Source: Rhizobium sp. Root708 (lineage in GTDB: Bacteria; Pseudomonadota; Alphaproteobacteria; Rhizobiales; Rhizobiaceae). Taken from it: a stretch of DNA of 64,000 nucleotides. The stretch lies in NCBI RefSeq assembly GCF_001429725.1, contig NZ_LMHV01000005.1, positions 23,449-87,448 of the forward strand, read 5' to 3'. The notes beneath the pieces were generated by a model, which made no database searches, had not been told where the DNA came from, and saw nothing but the letters and a program-made list of their open reading frames with translations. The stretch's first letter is position 1; each line of letters opens with the position of its first letter. Positions 34,278 to 42,721 of this stretch are shown one piece after another. The position numbers and the translations under genes were made by a program.

Positions 34278-34909
34278 TGCCCGAAATTACGCTTTACGAT
34301 TACGAGCTGGATGAATCCGGCTACCGTGCACGCCTGCTGCTCTCCATGCTCGGCCTGACATGGAAAACCCGTGCCGTCGATATGTTCCCGGGGCAGGAGC
34401 ACAAGAAACGGGCGCTGCTTTCACTGAATCCGCTAGGTGCCCTCCCTATCCTGCAGGACGGAGATTTCGTGCTTTATGGCACCAGCGCGATCCTTCTCTA
34501 CCTGGCCAAGGCCTACGATACGGAAAAGCGTTTCCTGTCGGACGATGCGGCTGGGTTCGGTGCGGTCTGCAAGTGGTTGGGCTTCAGCGATGCCGCACTC
34601 GCGCCCGCAATCGAGGCGCGGCTGCAGTCACTCTTCAACACGGCTGGAGACGAGACTGCGCAAAGGGCGCAGGCGCGCAAGGCCTTCCGCATCATGGACG
34701 ATCACATGACCGCCCGCCATTTCGACGGCAAGGAGTGGTTCGTGGGGAACGCGCCGACACTTGCCGACATCTCGCTATTTCCTTCGTTCGCATTGAGCCG
34801 AGACTACGGCATCGATCACGACGAGTACCCGGCATTGCGGCGCTGGATCAGGCGCTTCCGAGCCATCGAAGGCTTCAAGACGATGCCCGGAATTCCTGAC
34901 TATCATTGA
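34277..34909 (+). CDS. Glutathione S-transferase-like protein (NdmE-like candidate)
   Basis: A 210-residue GST-fold protein. The thioredoxin-like N-domain runs MPEITLYDYELDESGYRARL to GALPILQDGDFVLYGTSAIL (cis-Pro and E/S-less SNAIL-type turn), and the helical C-domain contains NAPTLADISLFPSFAL. It is translationally coupled to the Rieske gene. In caffeine-degrading Pseudomonas putida the GST-like NdmE is a structural partner in the NdmC-NdmD complex, so a scaffold role fits here. Ordinary GST catalysis cannot be excluded. Confidence 0.85.
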   Translation: MPEITLYDYELDESGYRARLLLSMLGLTWKTRAVDMFPGQEHKKRALLSLNPLGALPILQDGDFVLYGTSAILLYLAKAYDTEKRFLSDDAAGFGAVCKWLGFSDAALAPAIEARLQSLFNTAGDETAQRAQARKAFRIMDDHMTARHFDGKEWFVGNAPTLADISLFPSFALSRDYGIDHDEYPALRRWIRRFRAIEGFKTMPGIPDYH

Positions 34910-34927
34910 TTTCAGACTGGAGTTTTC

Positions 34928-36730
34928 ATGAGCACTTTAAATCGCTTTTCCGTAAATCCGCTGTCGACGCTGACGCGGACCCTGGCGGACGTCGCCTTCG
35001 GTCGGCGCGATCCGGATCTTGTCATTCAGGGTGCAAGGGTCCTGTCTACCTACTCAGAGCGTATTCTTGCGGAGAAGGAAATCTGGGTTTCAAACGGGCG
35101 CATCGCAGCCGTCAAACCATCGGGCAGCTACAAGAGCGGCGCTGCGCGGCTTTATGATGCGCGCGGCGGCATTATCGCGCCGGGCCTTGTGGATCCTCAC
35201 ATCCATATCGAGTCCAGCATGGTCACTGCCTGCGCCTATGCTGAAGCGGCATTGCTCAACGGAACGACGACGATTTTCTGCGATAGCCACGAGATCGGCA
35301 ACGTCATGGACGTCGCCGGCGTCGAGGCGATGCTCGAGGATGCCCGCCATGCGCCCTTGTCGATCTTCCTGACCGTCCCGAGCACGGTTCCGGCGACATC
35401 GCCCGCATTGGAAACTGCAGGCGGTGACCTGACGCCGGACAAGATTGCGGCGCTCTTCGACAACTGGCCGGAAGCCGTAGCGCTCGGCGAGAAGATGGAC
35501 TTCGTGCAGGTCGCCATGGGTGACGAGCGCAGCCACGCGATTCTCGCCGCGGCCCTCAGCCGTGGACGGCCGGTTTCGGGTCACGTCTATGGGCGTGAGT
35601 TCGTCGCGGCTTACGCAGCATCCGGCGTCACCGACACTCATGAGGCGATCGATCGGGAGATCGCCGACGACTTGCTGGAAGCCGGCATATGGCTGTTCCT
35701 GCGCGGCGGTCCGCCAACGACGCCGTGGCACAGCCTGCCGCACGCGATCAAGACGATCACCGAGCTTGGCGCCTCGCACAAGCGCATCGCCGTTTGCACC
35801 GACGACCGCGACGCCGATGACCTCCTTCAGTTCGGCCTGGACTGGGTGACGCGGGAGGCCATCAAGGCCGGCATGACACCGGAGCAGGCCTGGGCGATGG
35901 GCTCCCTTCACGGGGCGACACGCTTTGGCATGGAAAATGAAATCGGCGGGCTTGGCGGCGGACGCCGCGCCGACCTCGTTCTACTCAACGATGATCTGGT
36001 GCCGGTCAATACATGGTACGGCGGCGAACTGGTCGTCGAGCAACGCAAAATCACGCCAATTCTGGAAGAGGCGCTTTCGAAGCCCTACCGATATCCGGAG
36101 GCCGCCTACCATACCGTCAAGCTTCCGAAGGCCTTGAAGCTGACACCCGATCTGCCGACGGAAACGGTGGTTGCCCATACTATCAAGACGGAATTGCCCG
36201 GTATCACGCTCGGCCATGTCACCGTCACGCTGGAACCTGCCAACGACTGGCAAACCCATTTCGACCGGCATAATCTATGCTTCGTGAGTGTGGTCGAGAG
36301 GCACGGCAAATCGACGGGCAATGTGGCGCATGGTCTGTTGAACAGCTTCGGGCTCAAGAAGGGCGCCGTCGCGTCCTCTGTCGGTCATGACAGCCACAAC
36401 ATCATCATCGCAGGCACGAACGAGAGCGACATGCAGATCGCCCTCAAGGCCATCGAGGAAAAGCAGGGGGGCGTTTGCGTCGTCATGGACGGCAAGGTGA
36501 CGGCAATGGTGCCGCTTCCGATCGCCGGGTTGTTGTCCGACAAGCGCGTGCACGAGGTGGCCGAGGAGGTGAAGGCGCTGAAGGTCGAGTGGGAAAAGGC
36601 CGGCTGCACCATTGCCTACATGGGCTTCAACCTCATTCCTCTGTCCGTCATCCCCGAGATACGCATTACCGACAAGGGACTGGTGCTGGTGCCGGAGATG
36701 GGGCTGCAACAACTGTTCGAGACCATATGA
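34928..36730 (+). CDS. ade: Adenine deaminase
   Basis: A 600-residue two-metal adenine deaminase (adenine to hypoxanthine). Family motifs: [50 protein letters not shown], and [11 protein letters not shown]. The C-terminal Ade domain ([19 protein letters not shown]) is complete. GGAG sits six bases before ATG 34928. Its presence in the Rieske operon is strong evidence that the region handles purines. Confidence 0.93.
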   Translation: MSTLNRFSVNPLSTLTRTLADVAFGRRDPDLVIQGARVLSTYSERILAEKEIWVSNGRIAAVKPSGSYKSGAARLYDARGGIIAPGLVDPHIHIESSMVTACAYAEAALLNGTTTIFCDSHEIGNVMDVAGVEAMLEDARHAPLSIFLTVPSTVPATSPALETAGGDLTPDKIAALFDNWPEAVALGEKMDFVQVAMGDERSHAILAAALSRGRPVSGHVYGREFVAAYAASGVTDTHEAIDREIADDLLEAGIWLFLRGGPPTTPWHSLPHAIKTITELGASHKRIAVCTDDRDADDLLQFGLDWVTREAIKAGMTPEQAWAMGSLHGATRFGMENEIGGLGGGRRADLVLLNDDLVPVNTWYGGELVVEQRKITPILEEALSKPYRYPEAAYHTVKLPKALKLTPDLPTETVVAHTIKTELPGITLGHVTVTLEPANDWQTHFDRHNLCFVSVVERHGKSTGNVAHGLLNSFGLKKGAVASSVGHDSHNIIIAGTNESDMQIALKAIEEKQGGVCVVMDGKVTAMVPLPIAGLLSDKRVHEVAEEVKALKVEWEKAGCTIAYMGFNLIPLSVIPEIRITDKGLVLVPEMGLQQLFETI

Positions 36731-37653
36731 TGGATCCATATCGCCTGGGCCTCGTCGCGACCCGCATCCACTACTTTCAGTTGGTCGCCAGACTTGGCTC
36801 CATTCGCCAAGCGGCCCAGACGCTCAATGTTGCTCCCTCCTCGGTCAGCCGGATTCTCCGCCAACTCGAGGAGGAACTGGGCACGCCGCTGTTCGAGCGT
36901 GTTCGTCAGCGCCTGAAGCTGACAAGCGCGGGCGAACTGATGCTGTATCATGCGCGTCTCAGCCTTTCGGAGCTGAACCGTGCCTGCAGCGAAATCAATG
37001 ACCTGCACGGTCTCCATCGCGGCACCGTGTCGGTGGCGGTCATCGAAAGTGTTGCGCGTGGGATCATGCCGCGTGCGTTGCAGGAGTTCTGGGAACGGCA
37101 TCCGGGAATTTCCGTCAACGTCAGGGTCATGGGCTCGCAGCAAGCCGCGAACGCCGTTTCGGAGGGGGAGTGCGACCTCGCCCTTGTCTTCGACGTGAAG
37201 GTCCCGCGCAATGTTCGCCGGATCGCAACGGTGTCGTTGCCCCTCGGCGTGCTCGCCTTGCCGGGGAGCCGGTTCGCCGAGAAGAAGGAAATCAGGCTTT
37301 TCGACCTTGCCGGCGAGCAAGTGATTCTGTCGGACGCCAGCCTGACCCTTGGAAGCTGGATCGAAGAGGCCTTCAGCCGCCAGCTTGTCGACCTGAACCA
37401 TCGCACGAGAACCAATTCGATCGGGCTGATGGTCGATCTCGCCAAACGAAACCTCGGCACCGTGTTGCAGACCCGGATCGGGATCGAACAGGAGATCGCC
37501 GAAGAAAGCCTGAAATTCGTGCCGTTGCGTGATCCGAAGCTGAATCCGCGGAAGCTGATGCTGCTGTCGCGCTCCGAAAAGGAAATGTCTGATGCTGCCG
37601 CGGCACTTGGCAAGCTGCTGGCGCAATCGATCGATCGGCCCCACGACGACTAG
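36727..37653 (+). CDS. LysR-family regulator of the purine/Rieske operon
   Basis: A 308-residue LysR-type regulator: N-terminal winged helix ([27 protein letters not shown]) and a periplasmic-binding-like effector domain ([16 protein letters not shown]... [11 protein letters not shown]). It overlaps the ade stop by ATGA at 36727, an unusual place, since most LysR genes are divergent from their targets. It probably controls this operon and the divergent transporter operon by binding near 33256-33289, with a purine as effector (inference). Confidence 0.88.
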   Translation: MMDPYRLGLVATRIHYFQLVARLGSIRQAAQTLNVAPSSVSRILRQLEEELGTPLFERVRQRLKLTSAGELMLYHARLSLSELNRACSEINDLHGLHRGTVSVAVIESVARGIMPRALQEFWERHPGISVNVRVMGSQQAANAVSEGECDLALVFDVKVPRNVRRIATVSLPLGVLALPGSRFAEKKEIRLFDLAGEQVILSDASLTLGSWIEEAFSRQLVDLNHRTRTNSIGLMVDLAKRNLGTVLQTRIGIEQEIAEESLKFVPLRDPKLNPRKLMLLSRSEKEMSDAAAALGKLLAQSIDRPHDD

Positions 37654-37744
37654 CTGTTGCCTTGTGCGCACCACTTGGATCGAAAATGAACGACTATTCG
37701 AAACACCTGCGGTTTGACATTTTTGGCGCAAACGAGGGCGCAAC

Positions 37745-38245
37745 ATGAAAAAATCCGCAGTGGATGCCGTCATCAGAGGCTTGAAGAAAGCTGGTGTCAG
37801 CATCGTTTGTTATCTTCCAGATTCGCTTTTCAAGGAACTCTATCCGGCACTCGATGCAGATCCCGATATCCGCACCATTCGCGTGACGAATGAGGGCGAG
37901 GGCGCAGCCATCTGCGGCGGTGTGTTTCTGTCCGGAAAGCGGGCCGCGCTGATCATGGAAAATTCCGGCTTACGCGCATCCGTCGAACCGCTTGCCCGCA
38001 TGGGCCTTGGCGCCGGCATCCCTGTTGTCATGCTGATGAGCTACCGCGGCGAGCTTGGCGAAAACAACTGGTGGGCAATACCGCACGGTATCACCATGGA
38101 GCCGGTGCTGGATGCCTTACGCATTCCCTATCGTATCGTGCGCGAGGAAGACGCCATCGAGCAGTCGATCGCTGACGCCTACAACTGGTCCTACGCCGCC
38201 TACTACCATTCGGCCATCGCCCTTGGCGGGGAGATTGTTCGATGA
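37745..38245 (+). CDS. ThDP-dependent decarboxylase, alpha subunit (sulfopyruvate decarboxylase-like)
   Basis: A 166-residue N-terminal (PYR) half of a ThDP enzyme, similar to ComD. The ThDP-activating Glu is in RVTNEGEGAAICGG, followed by ALIMENSGLRASVEPLAR. The ThDP-binding half is on the next gene, which it overlaps by ATGA. GAGGG precedes ATG 37745. Substrate: a 2-oxo acid, unknown; sulfopyruvate or phosphonopyruvate are the family's known substrates. First gene of the eight-gene block to 47881. Confidence 0.82.
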   Translation: MKKSAVDAVIRGLKKAGVSIVCYLPDSLFKELYPALDADPDIRTIRVTNEGEGAAICGGVFLSGKRAALIMENSGLRASVEPLARMGLGAGIPVVMLMSYRGELGENNWWAIPHGITMEPVLDALRIPYRIVREEDAIEQSIADAYNWSYAAYYHSAIALGGEIVR

Positions 38246-38850
38246 AGCGCTTTGACTGCATGAAATCGCTGGCCGCGCGATTGAAGGACGAACTGGTCAT
38301 CCTGTCACTCGGCGGCAGCGTCGATGAATGGTACAACGCCGCGCCGCATATGCGCGAGGCGAGCCTGTTCCAGCAGCAGCTCGGTTGCGTAACACCACAG
38401 GCCTTTGGGCTTGCCGCCGGCCTGCCACACCGCCGCATCGTCTCGCTCGATACGGACGGCGGGATGATGTTCAATCTCGGAATTCTGGCAACGCTCGGAA
38501 ACGAACAACCGGAAAACCTGTTTGTCGTTGTCTGGGATAACGAAAGCTATCAATCGATCGGTGGGCCGCCGACGCACACCGCTTTCGGCCGTGTGGATAT
38601 TGCCGCCATTGCGCGCGGTTGCGGCATTGAAAATGCCTATACGGCGCGCACCGTCGAAGAGTTCGATGGGCATTGCGCGGCCGGGCTTGAGGCGAAGGTG
38701 CCTTACGTCGTCGTTGCCAAGGTATCGGGCAGTGTTCAGCCCGACATCAAGCGCAAGCACAGCGATGGGCGCGAAGACAAGTATATCTTCGTGCGTCATG
38801 TCGAGGCTACGGAAGGCATCGTCATCATGGGTCCGAGCGAGCACAACTAG
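38242..38850 (+). CDS. ThDP-dependent decarboxylase, beta subunit (ComE-like)
   Basis: A 202-residue C-terminal (PP) half. The ThDP/Mg motif is LDTDGGMMFNLGILATL with the Asn of VVVWDNESYQSIGGPPTH 25-30 residues later. Together with the alpha subunit it should decarboxylate a 2-oxo acid to an aldehyde, which the aldehyde dehydrogenase at the end of the operon could oxidise. It starts within the alpha stop codon region (ATGA). Confidence 0.82.
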   Translation: MKRFDCMKSLAARLKDELVILSLGGSVDEWYNAAPHMREASLFQQQLGCVTPQAFGLAAGLPHRRIVSLDTDGGMMFNLGILATLGNEQPENLFVVVWDNESYQSIGGPPTHTAFGRVDIAAIARGCGIENAYTARTVEEFDGHCAAGLEAKVPYVVVAKVSGSVQPDIKRKHSDGREDKYIFVRHVEATEGIVIMGPSEHN

Positions 38851-38855
38851 GACAA

Positions 38856-40421
38856 ATGATGGAAGCGCCAATCATACCGACGAGATCCATTGCCCCCGCC
38901 TACGACTACATCGTCGTCGGCGCTGGTTCGGGTGGCTGCGCCGTCGCGCGCCGTCTGGTGGATAACAGCGACGCCAGCGTCCTGCTGCTCGAAGCCGGAC
39001 CTTCAGGTATAGGCATTGCGGAGATCGATGACCCCACGCGCTGGGTTCCCCTCGGGCGCGGGACGTATGATTGGGGCTACGACTACGCGCCGACCGGGCG
39101 GGTAAATGGGCGCACGATCGGCATCCCGCGCGGCAAGGTTCTCGGAGGGTCGAGCAGCATCAATGCTATGATGTGGTATCGCGGCCATCCGATGGACTAC
39201 GACGCCTGGGCGGCATCCGGCGCGGAAGGCTGGGCGTTCAACGACGTCTTGCCCTATTTCAAGCGTTGCGAGGATTGGGAAGCGGGCGAAACCGCGCTGC
39301 GCGGCGCCAGCGGCCCGCTTCGCATCGAACGCAGCCGCGCGCCGCATCCGGTTGCGGACGCCATGCTCGGCGGGTGTGCCGAGCTTGGCATTCCCGTCAT
39401 CGACGATCCGAACGGGCCGTCGAATGAAGGTGCGGCTCTCGCCAACCTGAACATTTGCGGCAATGAGCGCTGGAGTTCGGCGAGGGGGTACCTTTGGCCG
39501 ATCCTCGACAACGAACGGCTGACAATCCTCACAGGTGCGCTGGCGGTCGATCTGGGCATCGAACACGGCCGCTGCACCTCCGTGAGGTTCACGCATGGCG
39601 GGCAGTATCACGAGGTTCGGGCAACAACCGGTACCGTGCTGGCGCTTGGTGCCATCAACACGCCGAAGCTGCTGACCCTTTCAGGGATTGGTGATCCGCT
39701 CGATCTGGCGCGGCTCGGGATCGATATCAAGGCAGCGCTTCCCGGCGTCGGAAAGAACCTCCAGGATCATCCGCTCATACAGGCCTGCGTGTTCCGCGCG
39801 ACAAAACCGCTCGGCGCGGTGCGCGACAATGGCGGCGGGACCGTCATTAACTGGAAGTCATCCCAGAGTTTGCCACAGGCAGATCTCCATGCATTTCCCG
39901 TGCAGGGCAACAGCGCCGAAGCGCGTATTCGCGAACTCTATGACCTGTCCGGCGATGTCTTTTCCATCGGCTGCGGGCTCATGCGGTCGAAAAGCCGAGG
40001 ATATATGCGCGTGCTGTCGAGCGCGCCTGACGGCGCGATTGAAATCCAACCGAACTACCTGGCGGAACAGTCCGATCTGGATGCCCTCATCGTCGCGGTA
40101 GAAACCATGATGGAGCTTGCAGCGACGCAAAGTTACGCCGACTGGTTTGGCGCCTATGCGGCGCCACCCCGGCGGCTGTCTCGTGCCGAGCTCGTCGATT
40201 ATGTCCGAAATGCCTGTTCGACCTTTTTCCACGTCGTCGGCACATGCGCGATGGGAAATGACGATGCAGCTGTTGTCGACAGCCGCCTGCGCGTTCGCGG
40301 CGTTGAAGGGCTGAGCATCGCGGATGCCTCCGTAATGCCGACGATCCCGACCTGCCATACCCATGCTCCCGTCACGATGATCGGCGAACGCGCCGCCGAT
40401 TTCCTGCTCGGTGCCGCGTGA
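38856..40421 (+). CDS. GMC-family oxidoreductase (choline/alcohol dehydrogenase-like)
   Basis: A 521-residue FAD enzyme. The N-terminal dinucleotide fold is YIVVGAGSGGCAVARRL; GGSSSINAMMWYRGHPMDYDAWA is the GMC signature; the catalytic His is in FFHVVGTCAMG. The second active-site position, usually Asn in NTNAP, reads CHTHAP, giving a His-His pair. It oxidises an alcohol to an aldehyde. It starts five bases after the decarboxylase beta gene. The substrate is unknown. Confidence 0.87.
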   Translation: MMEAPIIPTRSIAPAYDYIVVGAGSGGCAVARRLVDNSDASVLLLEAGPSGIGIAEIDDPTRWVPLGRGTYDWGYDYAPTGRVNGRTIGIPRGKVLGGSSSINAMMWYRGHPMDYDAWAASGAEGWAFNDVLPYFKRCEDWEAGETALRGASGPLRIERSRAPHPVADAMLGGCAELGIPVIDDPNGPSNEGAALANLNICGNERWSSARGYLWPILDNERLTILTGALAVDLGIEHGRCTSVRFTHGGQYHEVRATTGTVLALGAINTPKLLTLSGIGDPLDLARLGIDIKAALPGVGKNLQDHPLIQACVFRATKPLGAVRDNGGGTVINWKSSQSLPQADLHAFPVQGNSAEARIRELYDLSGDVFSIGCGLMRSKSRGYMRVLSSAPDGAIEIQPNYLAEQSDLDALIVAVETMMELAATQSYADWFGAYAAPPRRLSRAELVDYVRNACSTFFHVVGTCAMGNDDAAVVDSRLRVRGVEGLSIADASVMPTIPTCHTHAPVTMIGERAADFLLGAA

Positions 40422-40451
40422 CATGAGTAATCCTCGAAACGGACGGAAGAG

Positions 40452-41834
40452 ATGACAATTCAAAAGCAGATAATCGCCGGCGATTACCTCCTGACGATGG
40501 ACGCACAGAACCGTGTCATCACCGATGGTGCGGTCCTTGTCGAAGGCTCCAGGATCGTGAGTGTCGGGCCGCTTGCTGAACTGCAGGCAAGCCATCCGGA
40601 TGTTGGCGTGCGCGTCATTTCCGATGCGGTCCTCATGCCCGGCCTTATCAACGCCCATGCTCATTCCGGCTTTCTTAGGGGCACGGCGGAACACCTGCCC
40701 GTATGGGATTGGCTGACGCTGCACATCAATCCGATGCATCGCGTTCTTCTGCCGCATGAAGCGGAAGCTGCCTCGTGGCTTTGCTACGCTGAATCCGTTC
40801 TCGGCGGCACGACCACCGTCGTCGACATGTGGCGTTTCATGGACGGCAGCGCGAAGGCCGCATCGGCGATCGGCAATCGCCTGGTAGCGGTTCCCTATGT
40901 CGGCGAGCACCCGGAATACAACTATTTCGATACGCTCGACATGAACGAGGAGATGATCGAGCGCTGGCACCGCAAGGCAGACGGACGCATCAACGTCTGG
41001 GTCGGGCTGGAGCATCTCTTCTACGCCGACGAACCGGGGCAAAGACGGGCGATCGATCTCGCCAGGGCGCACCACACCGGTTTCCATACCCACTGCAGCG
41101 AAGCTGAAATCGAGTTGGCCGAATTCCAGAAGCGCTATGGCAAGCGGCCGATGTATGCGCTTGCCGATTTCGGCTTTTTCGATACGCCGCGCACGATGAT
41201 CGCCCACGGTGTCTGGCTGGACAAGGGGGAGGTGGAGTTCATCGCCCAACATCGCGTCTCGATCGCGCACAACCCAGTGAGCAATATGAAGCTGGCGAGC
41301 GGCATCGCGTTAGTGGGCGATATGCTTGCGGCCGGCGTTCCCGTCGGCATCGGCACGGACGGCGAAAAGGAAAACAACAACTTCGATATGTTCGAGGAGA
41401 TGAAAGTCGCCTCCCTGCTCGGCAAGCTCAAGGATCTTGATGCCGCCGCCATGGACAGCTGGGATGTCCTGCGGATGGCCACGATAACCGGCGCCAAGGC
41501 GATCGGTCTCGACCATGAGATCGGCTCGCTCGAGGTCGGAAAGCGCGCGGATCTGATCGCGGTCCGGACCGATACGCCACGCATGACCCCGATCTTCGGA
41601 GAGGGGCCATACTTCAATCTGCAGCACAATCTCGTGCACGCGGTACGTGGTGGAGACGTCTGCATGACGATGGTCGACGGCCAGATCGTTGTCGATGACG
41701 GAAAGCTGAAAACCGCCGACATGGGCGACATCATCCGTGAGATCGGCCGTATCGCACCGCCGCATTTCGCAAGGCGCGCGGCGTGGTTGGCGGATAACCG
41801 CGAGGGCACCGCGCAATGGACTAAGGCAAGCTGA
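40452..41834 (+). CDS. Amidohydrolase, deaminase type (TrzA/AtzA-like)
   Basis: A 460-residue metal-dependent hydrolase: INAHAHSGFLRGTAEHLPVWDWL (metal site), FHTHCSEAEIELAEF (His and catalytic Glu), MIAHGVWL and GIGTDGEKENNNFDMFEEM (Asp). It belongs with hydrolytic deaminases of purine-, pyrimidine- or triazine-like rings, but is distinct from the two on the minus strand. The Rieske-less oxygenase copy 2 begins nine bases after it, the same deaminase-oxygenase pairing as in the other operon. Confidence 0.82.
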   Translation: MTIQKQIIAGDYLLTMDAQNRVITDGAVLVEGSRIVSVGPLAELQASHPDVGVRVISDAVLMPGLINAHAHSGFLRGTAEHLPVWDWLTLHINPMHRVLLPHEAEAASWLCYAESVLGGTTTVVDMWRFMDGSAKAASAIGNRLVAVPYVGEHPEYNYFDTLDMNEEMIERWHRKADGRINVWVGLEHLFYADEPGQRRAIDLARAHHTGFHTHCSEAEIELAEFQKRYGKRPMYALADFGFFDTPRTMIAHGVWLDKGEVEFIAQHRVSIAHNPVSNMKLASGIALVGDMLAAGVPVGIGTDGEKENNNFDMFEEMKVASLLGKLKDLDAAAMDSWDVLRMATITGAKAIGLDHEIGSLEVGKRADLIAVRTDTPRMTPIFGEGPYFNLQHNLVHAVRGGDVCMTMVDGQIVVDDGKLKTADMGDIIREIGRIAPPHFARRAAWLADNREGTAQWTKAS

Positions 41835-41843
41835 GGGCACCGC

Positions 41844-42713
41844 ATGGCAAAGACGACGGATAAGGCCGCGCTCAACGAGTGGTATGCCATCGAAACGGCG
41901 GCGGAACTGACCGCCAAGCCCGTCCGCAGCCGTCTGCTCGGACAGGATATCGAGCTGTTCAGGCGGGAAGACGGACAGCCGGTCGTTCGCGAGATGGAGG
42001 CTGGATGGCCGACGGGTCCTGCTCTGCCTGTCCGGGAAAAGTACGGGTGCATATGGACGACGCTCGGTCATCCGAACAAGGAAATCTTCGAAATCTCGGA
42101 GGCCGATGAAACCGATCGCCGCTTCGTTCCCTGCGGTTGGGTTAAAATGCGCGCATCGGGGTTGCGCGTCGTCGAGAATTTCCTCGATATGGCGCACTTT
42201 CCGTTCGTCCACACGGATATTCTGGGCTCCGAGCCGCATACTGAAGTGCCGGGCTATCTCAGCGAAATTCGTCGCGATATCGACGAGGTATGGGCCACGA
42301 ACTGCACCTTCTTCCAGCCGCGTATCGCGGCGACCGAAAGCGAGGGAGCCTTTGTCCAGCTGGCCTACCGGGTTCCCACACCGTTTGTCGTCATGCTCTA
42401 CCGGGTCTGTCCAACAGCGCCTGAACGACTGGATGCGATCGCCCTCTTCATCCACCCGATCGAGGAGGATCTGTGCCGGGCACAGCCCGTCATGTATCTC
42501 GTGGACAGCAGTTCGACCCACACCGCGCTGCTCAATTTCGAACAGGTGATCTTCATGCAGGATCGCATCATTGTCGAAAATCAGCGTCCCGTGCTTCTGC
42601 CGCTCGAAGCGCGCCAGGAGATCCCGACACGGGCGGACAGCTCATCGGTCGCATATCGCCGCTGGCTCAAGGAGAAGGGCATACGCTTCGGCACGACGAT
42701 GGGGGCCGGCTGA
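41844..42713 (+). CDS. Rieske-type oxygenase catalytic subunit lacking the Rieske cluster (NdmC-like), copy 2
   Basis: A 289-residue paralogue of the 25869 gene with the same missing cluster: LLGQDIELFRREDGQPVV passes to LPVREKYGCIWTTLG with no CxH or CxxH. The mononuclear iron site is intact (E111-N-F-L-D115-M-A-H118, H123, probable D240 in MQDRIIVENQ). The two copies share long blocks around VENFLDMAHFPFVHTDILG and the C-terminal RRWLKEKGI, so they are true paralogues, perhaps with different substrates or positions of attack. It would need the separate Rieske protein at 33603 for electrons. Confidence 0.85.
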   Translation: MAKTTDKAALNEWYAIETAAELTAKPVRSRLLGQDIELFRREDGQPVVREMEAGWPTGPALPVREKYGCIWTTLGHPNKEIFEISEADETDRRFVPCGWVKMRASGLRVVENFLDMAHFPFVHTDILGSEPHTEVPGYLSEIRRDIDEVWATNCTFFQPRIAATESEGAFVQLAYRVPTPFVVMLYRVCPTAPERLDAIALFIHPIEEDLCRAQPVMYLVDSSSTHTALLNFEQVIFMQDRIIVENQRPVLLPLEARQEIPTRADSSSVAYRRWLKEKGIRFGTTMGAG

Positions 42714-42721
42714 TCGTGGGC

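Noticed and set aside
39858..41270. 470-codon minus-strand frame opposite the GMC and amidohydrolase genes
   Set aside because: It crosses a gene boundary on the plus strand and has a composition unlike real proteins here.
42473..42721. Upstream extension of the FAD-Mo fusion into the preceding gene
   Set aside because: The frame is open but overlaps 240 bases of the Rieske-less oxygenase gene. The FAD domain begins naturally at MPLTVLKPSS (42722).
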